DNA of 32,625 nucleotides from Bacteroidales bacterium (GTDB taxonomy: Bacteria > Bacteroidota > Bacteroidia > Bacteroidales > UBA1556), in the NCBI GenBank assembly GCA_027064095.1, contig JAMOQI010000075.1, positions 1 to 32,625 on the forward strand, given 5' to 3'. Within the stretch, counting starts at the first letter, position 1; each line of letters begins with the position of its first letter. The notes below the pieces were generated by a model. It was not told the DNA's origin, ran no database searches, and worked only from the letters and a program-made list of their open reading frames with translations. Made by a program: the position numbers and the translations under genes. Positions 25,878 through 32,625 of the stretch are shown here, piece by piece.

Positions 25878-27218
25878 CTATAAGATAATTATGTCTGATT
25901 TTTTGTTTTTCATATAAGAGTTAATTATGTTATGAGTGTCTTTGTTATTTTTCATTGGCTGTATAGCTTTTTTAACTTTAGAAATGTTGCCTATTTCGTT
26001 TTCTTTTATTACTCCAAAGCCTATATATATTCCTTCCATAACTTGTATAACTGATTTATATCCTGGTTCTGGTCCTTTTTCAATAATGATAAAGTTTTTG
26101 TGTTGAAATTTTAACTTTTGTAAAGAGAGAACATGCCTTTTATTGTATTTATATGGACTTTCAATTCCAAGGCATGCTCCTTTACATTTGTGTAATTGAT
26201 AATTAAAACATGCTCCATTATTAGGATCTAGTCCACATAGTTTTTGACATAATTCGTATTCTTCGGCCAAATTAGAGAGAAAATCTTTTGCTGTTTGCAT
26301 ACTTTGAAAACTATTTATCGGTTTACTCATTGGTTCAATTTTGCCGATTGAATATCTGTTGTATCCATTATTGTCAATAGTACTAAATAAGCCATAATTA
26401 TAAATGCTTCTTCTTTGGGCTCTGTTGTAAATAGGGTTTAGTTTTTTTATTTCATCAGATTCTAGCAATAATGCTACTAATTCACTTCCTGTTATTTCGA
26501 ATTTAATATTAGTTATCTCGTTTATTATCGATACTGATTTTTTTGTGTTATAATTATTTAAATGCTGAAGAACTCTTTTGTGAATATCGATACTTTTCCC
26601 GATATAAATTATTTCTTTTTTGGAATTAAGAAAATAATATACTCCTGTTTTGTGTGGGATATTTTTAATCTGTTCTTTTGATAATGCATTTGGAAGTTTA
26701 ACAGCATCTTCACCTCCAACTTTAGGATCTATACTTAGAAGGTAATCAAATAATTTTGCAGTTGCATTTGCATCACCTAATGCTCTATGCTTATCTTTAT
26801 GCTGAATTCCTAAGTTTGTTGTTAATTTGCCTAAACTATAAGAAGGCTGTCCAGGGATAAGTTTTCTGGATGTTTTAACGGTGCAGAGAGTTTTACGTTT
26901 AAATGAATAATCAAATTCGTTGAATTCGTTTTGAAGAAAATTATAGTCGAAACGCACATTATGTCCCACAATTATTCTTCCTTCGGTTAGTGTAATTACT
27001 TTTTTCGCAATTTCATAGAATTTCGGTGCATTGCTTACCATTTGGTCATTAATTCCTGTAATTTGAGTAATATGATACGGAATTCGCTTTTCTGGATTTA
27101 CAAGGGTATGAAAGCTTTCAGTAACTTTTCCTCCATCATGAAGTAATATTGCAATTTCAGTTATCTTTTCATTCTTAGCATTTAAACCAGTAGTCTCGAT
27201 ATCTATTATAGCAAACAT
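25878..27218 (-). CDS. DEDDh exonuclease fused to GIY-YIG (UvrC-N/Cho-like) nuclease
   Basis: A 446-aa DNA-repair-type nuclease. Residues 1-165 are a DnaQ-like 3'-5' exonuclease with all acidic residues: D6 and E8 (DIETTG), D91 (HNVRFDYNF), H144 and D149 (HRALGDAN). Residues about 185-270 are a GIY-YIG domain of UvrC type: GVYYF (192), IIYIGKS (205-207), R215, catalytic E253 (LLLESDEIKKLNP) and N265. C324, C328, C337, C345 and C349 (CFNYQLHKCKGAC) match the cysteine region of UvrC, which can carry an Fe-S cluster. It lacks UvrC's helix-hairpin-helix and RNase H-like parts, so it resembles Cho plus an exonuclease and may make or trim incisions at lesions. It lies 9 nt after a LexA-like repressor gene. 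Confidence 0.9.
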   Translation of the reverse strand: MFAIIDIETTGLNAKNEKITEIAILLHDGGKVTESFHTLVNPEKRIPYHITQITGINDQMVSNAPKFYEIAKKVITLTEGRIIVGHNVRFDYNFLQNEFNEFDYSFKRKTLCTVKTSRKLIPGQPSYSLGKLTTNLGIQHKDKHRALGDANATAKLFDYLLSIDPKVGGEDAVKLPNALSKEQIKNIPHKTGVYYFLNSKKEIIYIGKSIDIHKRVLQHLNNYNTKKSVSIINEITNIKFEITGSELVALLLESDEIKKLNPIYNRAQRRSIYNYGLFSTIDNNGYNRYSIGKIEPMSKPINSFQSMQTAKDFLSNLAEEYELCQKLCGLDPNNGACFNYQLHKCKGACLGIESPYKYNKRHVLSLQKLKFQHKNFIIIEKGPEPGYKSVIQVMEGIYIGFGVIKENEIGNISKVKKAIQPMKNNKDTHNIINSYMKNKKSDIIIL

Positions 27219-27227
27219 TCTTTTGGT

Positions 27228-28037
27228 TTAATTAAATTCAAGTTTGGTTTGTATGGCTTTCACTTCTGCCTTTAATTCTTTAATTATGGTAATAAGATCG
27301 TCTTTAGGTTGATTTGCTTTTGGTAAATCACTACTTATATAATTTACAAAACTCCAAATTTCTCTAATTTTGTTTATTTCAATATTGTAAGGTTTGTATT
27401 CTGTATTTAGAGATATTAGTTTTAGAGAGGCTTTTGTGTCGATGTTGTTTTCGATTATTTTAAAAACTATACCATCATCAATTGTTAATACAATATATGG
27501 TCTTCCGCTTTTAATATTATGCCAGTTTTGGACATATTCACCAGTTACGTATGCGCCATCAGGAATTGGCAACATAGAATCGCCACTAATCTGAAAAGTT
27601 CTATATTTTTTTTCTTTACTTAAGAAAGGAAGTCGAAAAGTTGGTAATACCTTTATATATTCAGGGTCAGCAAAACCACCGGTATATCCAGCTTTGGCTT
27701 TTTCTGGAACTAGCTCTATATTTTCTTCATTATCAATTCCTACTGTACTTGCCAGTACTCTTATTTTATTTCCTTTAAAATAGACATCATATCCTCTTTC
27801 CAATTGAGATATCTGGCTTTCTGGTAATGCTGATAAATCAATTTTTATTAATGTATCAATGGCAATGTTAAAGTATTCTGAAAATGTGTTTAATATTTCC
27901 ACGCTTGGTTTGGCAACTTCATTTTCGTAACCACTTAAAGTAGATCTAAACATACCTAAATAATTTGCTAGTTCATCTTGGGTACGGCCTTTACGTTTTC
28001 TTAAGAGTTTAATGTTTTGACTAAAATATGTTTTCAT
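27228..28037 (-). CDS. LexA-like self-cleaving repressor (XRE HTH + S24 peptidase)
   Basis: A 269-aa regulator. An N-terminal XRE-type helix-turn-helix (about 5-62, TQDELANYLGMFRSTLSGYENEVAKPS) is joined to an S24 peptidase domain. The autocleavage pair Ala116-Gly117 (EKAKAGYTG), nucleophile Ser154 (ISGDSMLPIPDGAYV) and general base Lys193 (IVFKIIENN) are all present. Their spacing (37 and 39 residues) is close to that of LexA. A helical coiled-coil-like tail (DDLITIIKELKAEVKAIQTKL) follows. It should repress its own operon and be inactivated by RecA-stimulated self-cleavage on DNA damage, derepressing the downstream nuclease. A phage CI-type origin is possible, but no phage genes are nearby. 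Confidence 0.92.
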   Translation of the reverse strand: MKTYFSQNIKLLRKRKGRTQDELANYLGMFRSTLSGYENEVAKPSVEILNTFSEYFNIAIDTLIKIDLSALPESQISQLERGYDVYFKGNKIRVLASTVGIDNEENIELVPEKAKAGYTGGFADPEYIKVLPTFRLPFLSKEKKYRTFQISGDSMLPIPDGAYVTGEYVQNWHNIKSGRPYIVLTIDDGIVFKIIENNIDTKASLKLISLNTEYKPYNIEINKIREIWSFVNYISSDLPKANQPKDDLITIIKELKAEVKAIQTKLEFN

Positions 28038-28067
28038 GGCTATAAATTTATATTATTATTGACGCCA

Positions 28068-28125
28068 CAAATATACAATACATTGTTTATATTATAAACT
28101 TTATTTAGATTAAAATATAAACAAT
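28068..28125 (-). promoter_or_regulatory. Promoter and candidate operators of the LexA-like operon
   Basis: On the minus strand TATATTTG (28068-28075) is an exact -7 box about 30 nt before the repressor start. Directly upstream of it, ACAATACATTGT (28075-28086) is an ACAAT/ATTGT palindrome lying between the -7 and -33 positions. Further, ATTGTTTATATT (28082-28093) is repeated inverted and exactly as AATATAAACAAT (28114-28125) with a 20-bp spacer. These are good candidates for binding by the encoded repressor. Confidence 0.6.
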
Positions 28126-28255
28126 ATAATATTCGTATTTATATAATAAGCTATATTTTGGTATAACTAAAGGGTTATGTTAATTAGAAAATTAATGAAT
28201 CTTATATGTTAATAATGCAAGTATAAAGGGATAATTATATTTTGATTATTGATAG

Positions 28256-28972
28256 TTATTCTTTTTTAGCATGTAATCCACATTCTCTTGTATCTGGATT
28301 TTCCCACCACCATCTACCGGCCCTGATATCTTCACCTTCCATTATAGCTCTAGTACATGGCTGGCATCCAATACTTGGGTATCCTTTGTCATGTAAAGGA
28401 TTGTATGGGATTTTATTATCTTTAATGTAATTCCAGACGTCTTCTTCTGTCCATTCGATAAGAGGATTTACTTTGATTTTACTACTATTGTCGTCCCATT
28501 CTACAATTTGCATATCGGTTCTGGTTATAGATTGGCTTCTTCTTAAGCCTGTAAACCATGCATCTCTACCTTCAAGTGCTCTTTTTAGTGGATTGAGTTT
28601 TCTTATTTGGCAACATTTATGACGAAGTTCAATAGAATCATAAAATAAATTTATACCATCTTCAATAACCATAGTCTCAACTTCTTCGCTTTTTGGAAAG
28701 TAAGGATGGATTTTAATATTATACTTTTTATTGGTGCGATCTATTAGATCGTATGTTTCCGGGAAAAGACGTCCGGTGTCTAATGTGAAAATAGGAGTTT
28801 TACCTTTTAATTCGGCAAGGATGGCTGTTATTACTTGGTCTTCAGCTCCTAAGCTTGTTCCAAATGTAATTCTGTCATCCATAGCATCAATAAAAAACTT
28901 GATAATTTCATGGGCGTTCTTATTTTCTAATTTGCCATTAATGGCATCTATATTTTCTTTTGTAATATCCAT
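28256..28972 (-). CDS. cysH: Adenylylsulfate (APS) reductase, CysH family
   Basis: Assimilatory sulfonucleotide reductase of 238 aa, cytoplasmic. It carries the P-loop-like TSLGAEDQV, RTDMQI, and the catalytic C231 in RECGLH. C120-C121 and C203-x-x-C206 are the four cysteines that ligate a [4Fe-4S] cluster in the APS-specific (thioredoxin-dependent, EC 1.8.4.10) branch, so APS rather than PAPS is the likely substrate. It would reduce activated sulfate to sulfite. No other sulfate-assimilation gene is present. It starts 1 nt after the stop of the tail-specific protease gene, so it must be translated from a shared mRNA. Confidence 0.93.
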   Translation of the reverse strand: MDITKENIDAINGKLENKNAHEIIKFFIDAMDDRITFGTSLGAEDQVITAILAELKGKTPIFTLDTGRLFPETYDLIDRTNKKYNIKIHPYFPKSEEVETMVIEDGINLFYDSIELRHKCCQIRKLNPLKRALEGRDAWFTGLRRSQSITRTDMQIVEWDDNSSKIKVNPLIEWTEEDVWNYIKDNKIPYNPLHDKGYPSIGCQPCTRAIMEGEDIRAGRWWWENPDTRECGLHAKKE

Positions 28973-28973
28973 A

Positions 28974-31076
28974 TTATAGATTCTCTAATACCTCAATACT
29001 TTCACGTAAATATATATCTGAACTTAATTTCTTGTGCCAGTCTTTGGCAGTTTTTATTTTCGTAGAATCTTTCTCTATAAATTGCCAATCTGCTTTCAGC
29101 GGTTCCACATTTACTAATGTAGTGTCTTTGAATATGTTTTTAAACCTTTTGTTTTCTTCTTTTCTATCCTTAATTGTTTTTCGATATTCTTCTATATTTA
29201 AACTTATTTTTGTATCGTTTCGATGTTTTTTGATAGATTCTGCTTCGTCCTTAACAAGTTTAAATTTATCACTATTTTTTACTCTATCTTGACTTTTCTT
29301 TGCCAATTTTTTTCGATTAACAACAAAATTTGTTGCAGTATATTCAGCCTTTGGAATTTCATCAAATGGTAAGTGATAATCTAGTTCTTTTTCTCCATAA
29401 TCAATATACATATAGTTATCGGGTAGAATAATATCTGGAGTTACTCCTTTCAATTGAGTGGAGCCACCGGAGATTCTATAAAACTTCTGGAAAGTAAGTT
29501 TTAATGCTCCAAAAGGTTTAAAATTGTTTAGTTGACTATTTACAATATCATCCAGATTTATAACCCTTTGTACTGTACCTTTGCCGAAAGTTTGCTGACT
29601 GCCAATTATTACAGCTCTGTTATAGTCTTGCATTGCTGCAGCAAATATTTCTGATGCAGATGCACTATTTGAATTCACCATTACAGCCATTGGTCCACTA
29701 TAATATATGCTAGGGTCAACATCATTTAACAATTGTGCTTTGCCTGTCTTTTGTTTTACTTGAACAATTGGTCCGTCTTTTATAAAAAATCCGGCCATCT
29801 TTACAACATCCGGTAGAGATCCTCCTCCATCATTTCTCAGGTCTATAATAAGTCCATCAATACCTTCTTTTTTTAATTTTGTAATCTCTTTATACACATC
29901 ATCAGAACTTCTTCTGCCTCCATTTTTAGCATTGAAATTTACATAGAATGAAGGTAAATATATGTACCCTATTCTTTCGTCTGAATTAGGCTTTTTAACA
30001 ATTACTGATTTGGCATAGGTTTCTTCAATTATTACTACATCACGTACAATTGAGATAACTTTGATTTCACCGTCGACTTTTTTAACTGTTAGTTTTACTG
30101 TTGTACCTTTTTTTCCTCTTATATATCTCACTGCTTTGTCTAATCTCATTCCTGTAATGTCAATAGCTTCTTTATTACCTTGTGCCACTTTTAGTATCAA
30201 GTCGCCGGCCTTTAGTTCTCCTTGTTTATAAGAAGGACTGCCAGGTACTATTCTTACAACTTTAATATAGCCGTCTTTCTCTTGCAATGTTGCTCCAATA
30301 CCTTCTAATTGTCCACTCATTGCTATATCAAAATCCTCTTTACCCTTTGGCGGATAGTAATTTGTATGTGGATCGAATGACATTGCCACAACATTCATAA
30401 ACATATTGAATCTATCTTTGCGCTCTAATTGATTTAATCTAAAGAAATAATCCTTATTCCTCTTTTTAACTTTTTCTCTAGCTTCTTTTTCGAGTTCAGT
30501 AAAACTCTTTTGAACTATTGATGTGTCATTTTTCTCTTTTGCTTTTTCTTGTATCTCTAACTTTGTGTTAATCTCAAATAAAACTTGATATTTGAGTGAT
30601 TTACGCCACGAATCTTTTAATTCAGTGACATCTTTGGCAAAACTATTTTTTTTGTCATCTAGTTCAATTTCTTCCTTTTTTGTAAAATCAAACGGCTTAG
30701 ATAAAATATCTTTATAATAATTCTCAGCTTCATCAATACGTTGAGTAATTAATTTGTTTGAAAGGTTTAGAAATGTATTACCACCTTTTAGTAATTCATT
30801 ATCCAAAGATGTTTTATATTTTTCAAGTTCGTTAATATCTTCTTGTAATAGAAATTTCTTAGTGTAATCAAGCCCTTCGATATAGGATTTGTATACTCTT
30901 TTTGAAAATTCGTCATCAATTTGATTATTATTATAATGTGCATACTTCAACCCGTTAACAACAAGTTCCGTTATTATTTTTTCTTTGTCTTTTTCTGTGT
31001 CAGAATATGTTTTAAAGGCAACAATAAGAGCTAATGGTAAAGTTAATACTATTAGCTGGATAATTCTTTTTCTCAT
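28974..31076 (-). CDS. Carboxy-terminal processing (tail-specific) protease, S41
   Basis: A 700-aa periplasmic protease of the Prc/Tsp type. In order: an N-terminal signal anchor (about 5-22), a long helical N-terminal domain (about 28-235), a PDZ domain (about 250-335, VRIVPGSPSYKQGELKAGDLILKV) and the S41 catalytic domain. The domain contains DLRNDGGGSL, a Ser in SASASE (471-476) and Lys499 in TFGKGTVQ, forming the Ser-Lys dyad. A basic C-terminal tail domain follows. It trims or degrades periplasmic and envelope proteins from their C-termini. An ATG at 31109 would put 11 polar residues before the signal anchor and would lie upstream of the candidate promoter, so the ATG at 31076 (MRKRIIQLIV) is chosen. 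cysH follows after 1 nt. Confidence 0.93.
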   Translation of the reverse strand: MRKRIIQLIVLTLPLALIVAFKTYSDTEKDKEKIITELVVNGLKYAHYNNNQIDDEFSKRVYKSYIEGLDYTKKFLLQEDINELEKYKTSLDNELLKGGNTFLNLSNKLITQRIDEAENYYKDILSKPFDFTKKEEIELDDKKNSFAKDVTELKDSWRKSLKYQVLFEINTKLEIQEKAKEKNDTSIVQKSFTELEKEAREKVKKRNKDYFFRLNQLERKDRFNMFMNVVAMSFDPHTNYYPPKGKEDFDIAMSGQLEGIGATLQEKDGYIKVVRIVPGSPSYKQGELKAGDLILKVAQGNKEAIDITGMRLDKAVRYIRGKKGTTVKLTVKKVDGEIKVISIVRDVVIIEETYAKSVIVKKPNSDERIGYIYLPSFYVNFNAKNGGRRSSDDVYKEITKLKKEGIDGLIIDLRNDGGGSLPDVVKMAGFFIKDGPIVQVKQKTGKAQLLNDVDPSIYYSGPMAVMVNSNSASASEIFAAAMQDYNRAVIIGSQQTFGKGTVQRVINLDDIVNSQLNNFKPFGALKLTFQKFYRISGGSTQLKGVTPDIILPDNYMYIDYGEKELDYHLPFDEIPKAEYTATNFVVNRKKLAKKSQDRVKNSDKFKLVKDEAESIKKHRNDTKISLNIEEYRKTIKDRKEENKRFKNIFKDTTLVNVEPLKADWQFIEKDSTKIKTAKDWHKKLSSDIYLRESIEVLENL

Positions 31077-31096
31077 AGAATAAATTTTTGAATACG

Positions 31097-31104
31097 CGAA
31101 AATA
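31097..31104 (-). promoter_or_regulatory. Candidate -7 box for the ctp-cysH operon
   Basis: On the minus strand TATTTTCG has one mismatch to TAnnTTTG, about 20 nt before the ATG at 31076. No convincing -33 element is seen. Confidence 0.35.
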
Positions 31105-31215
31105 CACAAAAAAGGCGTAATAGATATTTATAATAATGTTATCAAATGTTATTTTCTTGGGTTTAACATTTGTGAAAAATATGGGTTTATATGTTATTTG
31201 AATTTATATTGTATT

Positions 31216-31223
31216 TACTTTTG
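31216..31223 (+). promoter_or_regulatory. Promoter -7 box for the decayed acetylation operon
   Basis: TACTTTTG matches TAnnTTTG exactly, with TTTG at 31197-31200 as a possible but short-spaced -33 element. It lies about 40 nt before the MBOAT remnant start at 31263 and appears to have survived while the genes decayed. Confidence 0.55.
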
Positions 31224-31262
31224 ACGTTTTTCAAGTAAATAAATAAGTAAGAGATTATGTAA

Positions 31263-31444
31263 ATGCTTTTTAGTTCAACCATATTTCTTTTCCTTTTTTT
31301 GCCAATAACTATAATTGCATGGTAAAAGGGAGCTTTTAGAATCTAGTTCTGTTAATTGCTAGCATGGTATTCTATGCGTGGGGTGGTGTCAGTTATACAG
31401 CAATACTTATTATATCTATTCTCTTTAATTATTTCAGGTTTTAA
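31263..31444 (+). pseudogene. MBOAT O-acyltransferase (AlgI-like) remnant with internal deletion
   Basis: MBOAT proteins move acyl groups across the membrane for polysaccharide O-acetylation. The remnant opens MLFSSTIFLFLFLPITIIAW, the typical AlgI start, then meets TAA. In another frame it resumes KGSF, an in-frame TAG, then NLVLLIASMVFYAWGGVSY and ILFNYFRF before a stop. N-LVLLIASxxFYAWG is the conserved second segment of AlgI. Intact genes have about 470 codons, so roughly 400 are missing. The final YFRF resembles the family's usual C-terminus (IYFQF), suggesting one large deletion fused the N-terminal part to the last codons (inference). The AlgJ-like pseudogene begins 4 nt later, as in intact algIJ-type operons. 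Confidence 0.8.
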
Positions 31445-31448
31445 TATT

Positions 31449-32571
31449 ATGAATGAAAGAATACATAAAATACTGGCTGTTAGTTTTCTGATTATTATTT
31501 TCTCAATAGGGATTATATTTATTATTTCCGAAAAAATGGAGAAAAATGAAGTTGAAAACAGGCAGTTAGCTGTAATGCCAGAGTTTAGAATAGCTAAATT
31601 AGACCCCTTTCCTTCTCAGTTTGATGAGTATTTTACCGACCATTTCCCTTATCGTAACCAAATTATTAAAGAGTATAGTAAATTTACGGGAAGAGTATTT
31701 AATAAGTCTCCACTTCCTAAAAAAGTTGTTATTGGAAACGATGGCTGGTTATATATGGCTAGAAGATGTATGGAGGGTTTTTAAGGAAAGACTAATTTTA
31801 CAGAAAGCCAACTTAAAAGTATTAAAGAGGAGTTGGAGTATAGGAGAAATTATTGTGCTCAGAGAGGAATAAAGTATTATTTTGCTATTCTACCTCATAA
31901 GACTACTATTTATCCTGAGTATATTCCCCTTAGATTTAAGATAGGTAATGAATATACGCCAAGAACTCAACTTACCAAGTATTTGTTCGAAAATAATGTA
32001 CCTTTTATTGATGTTACTCAAGATGTATTGTCTCAGAAGCAGATCGGATATCTTCTATATAAAAAGACAGATAATCATTGGAATGAACTTGGGGCATTTT
32101 TTGGAACAAAAAGAGTAATGAAAGAATTAAAAAAGGATTTTCCTCAAATTCCTTATATTTATTTAGAAGATTACAATATTACTACCAAAGAATTAAAAGG
32201 TGGAAATATTGCACAGATGCTAAATATGAAGGAGGAGTATGAAGATATTAATGTAATTTTGGAAAGAAAGACACCCTCTTCAGCTAAAAAAGGAAATAAA
32301 ACAGGTTATGAGGTGCCAAATAGATTTCCTTATGGTTGGGATTATGAAGTGGTAAGAGTAAATCCAAAAGTGAATTCTTTAAAATTACTTATTATTAGAG
32401 AATCATTTGGTTGAGCTATGATAAAGTTTTATCAAGAAGGTTTTGGAAGATCGGTTTCAATATTTGATGTGTGGAAACATAAACTAAATGAAGATATAAT
32501 AAAGAGAAAACCCAGATATTGTAATTCAGCAAGTGGTAGAGAGTTTCCTCCCTAATTTATTAGAAAACTAA
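31449..32571 (+). pseudogene. AlgJ/DHHW-family protein, disrupted by two stops and a frameshift
   Basis: Partner of MBOAT acyltransferases, with an SGNH-like fold, membrane anchored and periplasmic. Readable parts are an N-terminal anchor (MNERIHKILAVSFLIII), then ENRQLAVMPEF, DEYFTDHFPYRN, NDGWLYMA, LPHKTTIYPEYIP, the DHHW-type motif KTDNHWNELGAF and IIRESFG. Three lesions interrupt one gene of about 373 codons: an in-frame TAA at 31782-31784, an in-frame TGA at 32412-32414 and a one-base shift at the CCC at 32511-32513. Removing one C restores KPDIVIQQVVESFLPNLLEN and the stop at 32571. The reading frame is the same across both stops, so these are point changes rather than a rearrangement. 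The remaining 54 bp of the window show nothing. Confidence 0.87.
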
Positions 32572-32625
32572 TCAGCCTCAAAATAGCTCCTTACCGAAAC
32601 TTATTAATTTGTATTAATTAAGAAA

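Noticed and set aside
27228-28037. Repressor as evidence for a prophage
   Set aside because: No integrase, structural phage gene or attachment repeat is seen nearby; the adjacent nuclease makes a repair cassette more likely.
31077-31109. Extended start of the tail-specific protease (11 extra residues)
   Set aside because: It would place polar residues before the signal anchor and overlaps the candidate promoter; the ATG at 31076 fits better.
31621-31872. Separate 83-codon ORF in another frame of the AlgJ-like gene
   Set aside because: The conserved DHHW-family sequence continues in the original frame through the TAA; this ORF is an out-of-frame shadow.
32412-32414. TGA in the AlgJ-like gene as a selenocysteine or readthrough codon
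   Set aside because: The same gene also has an in-frame TAA and a frameshift, and its partner MBOAT gene is deleted, so simple decay explains it.

Overview
The window looks like a chromosome segment from a low-GC member of the Bacteroidota, most likely a free-living or marine Bacteroidia lineage such as the Marinilabiliales. This assignment is inferred from gene content. The evidence is a SusC/SusD pair with FecR, two proteins ending in type IX secretion (T9SS) type A sorting domains, promoters matching the Bacteroidota -7 consensus TAnnTTTG (several perfect copies), and little or no Shine-Dalgarno sequence before starts. I saw no tRNA, rRNA, CRISPR array, integrase or intact insertion sequence.

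Region by region. Positions 1-2150 hold housekeeping genes on the plus strand: the 3' part of obgE, a PAP2 phosphatase, then rplU-rpmA with their own promoter and terminator. A GT4 glycosyltransferase lies convergent to them (2214-3344, minus). An orphan single-domain response regulator follows (3659-4030). Then come valS and aspS (4163-8607), a DUF308 membrane protein (9018-9617) and the yitT-type/yraN pair (9794-11054). From 11287 to 25738 almost everything is on the minus strand. Read in transcription order, the accessory locus is: a T9SS-sorted secreted protein, a 34-bp perfect palindrome, a C10 (streptopain-like) protease with FN3 and T9SS domains, FecR, an STN-containing SusC, SusD, and a secreted Ntn-type amide hydrolase with Cys23 as nucleophile. 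Gaps from the C10 gene onward are only 2-25 bp, so this is one operon. It probably cuts extracellular protein, imports a product through SusCD and hydrolyses an amide bond in it. No ECF sigma factor gene lies next to fecR.

Upstream lie a FAD-dependent dehydrogenase, a secreted S8 protease with a large charged insertion, and a small lipoprotein. Between the last two is a likely unannotated plus-strand small RNA (about 24909-25096), with a perfect -7 box and its own terminator converging on the lipoprotein terminator. Next is a two-gene SOS-like operon: a LexA-type self-cleaving XRE/S24 repressor followed by a DEDDh exonuclease/GIY-YIG (UvrC-N-like) fusion, with palindromic operator candidates over its promoter. 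A tail-specific protease gene and cysH (APS-reductase type) form a 1-nt-spaced pair. The right end holds a decayed O-acetylation pair: an MBOAT (AlgI-like) gene reduced to its two ends, and an AlgJ/DHHW-like gene with two in-frame stops and a frameshift.

The observations most worth following up are the putative small RNA, a 27-bp REP-like hairpin repeat found twice about 10 kb apart, the protease-FecR-SusCD-Ntn hydrolase operon without a sigma factor, the LexA-like/nuclease operon, and the acetyltransferase pseudogenes.
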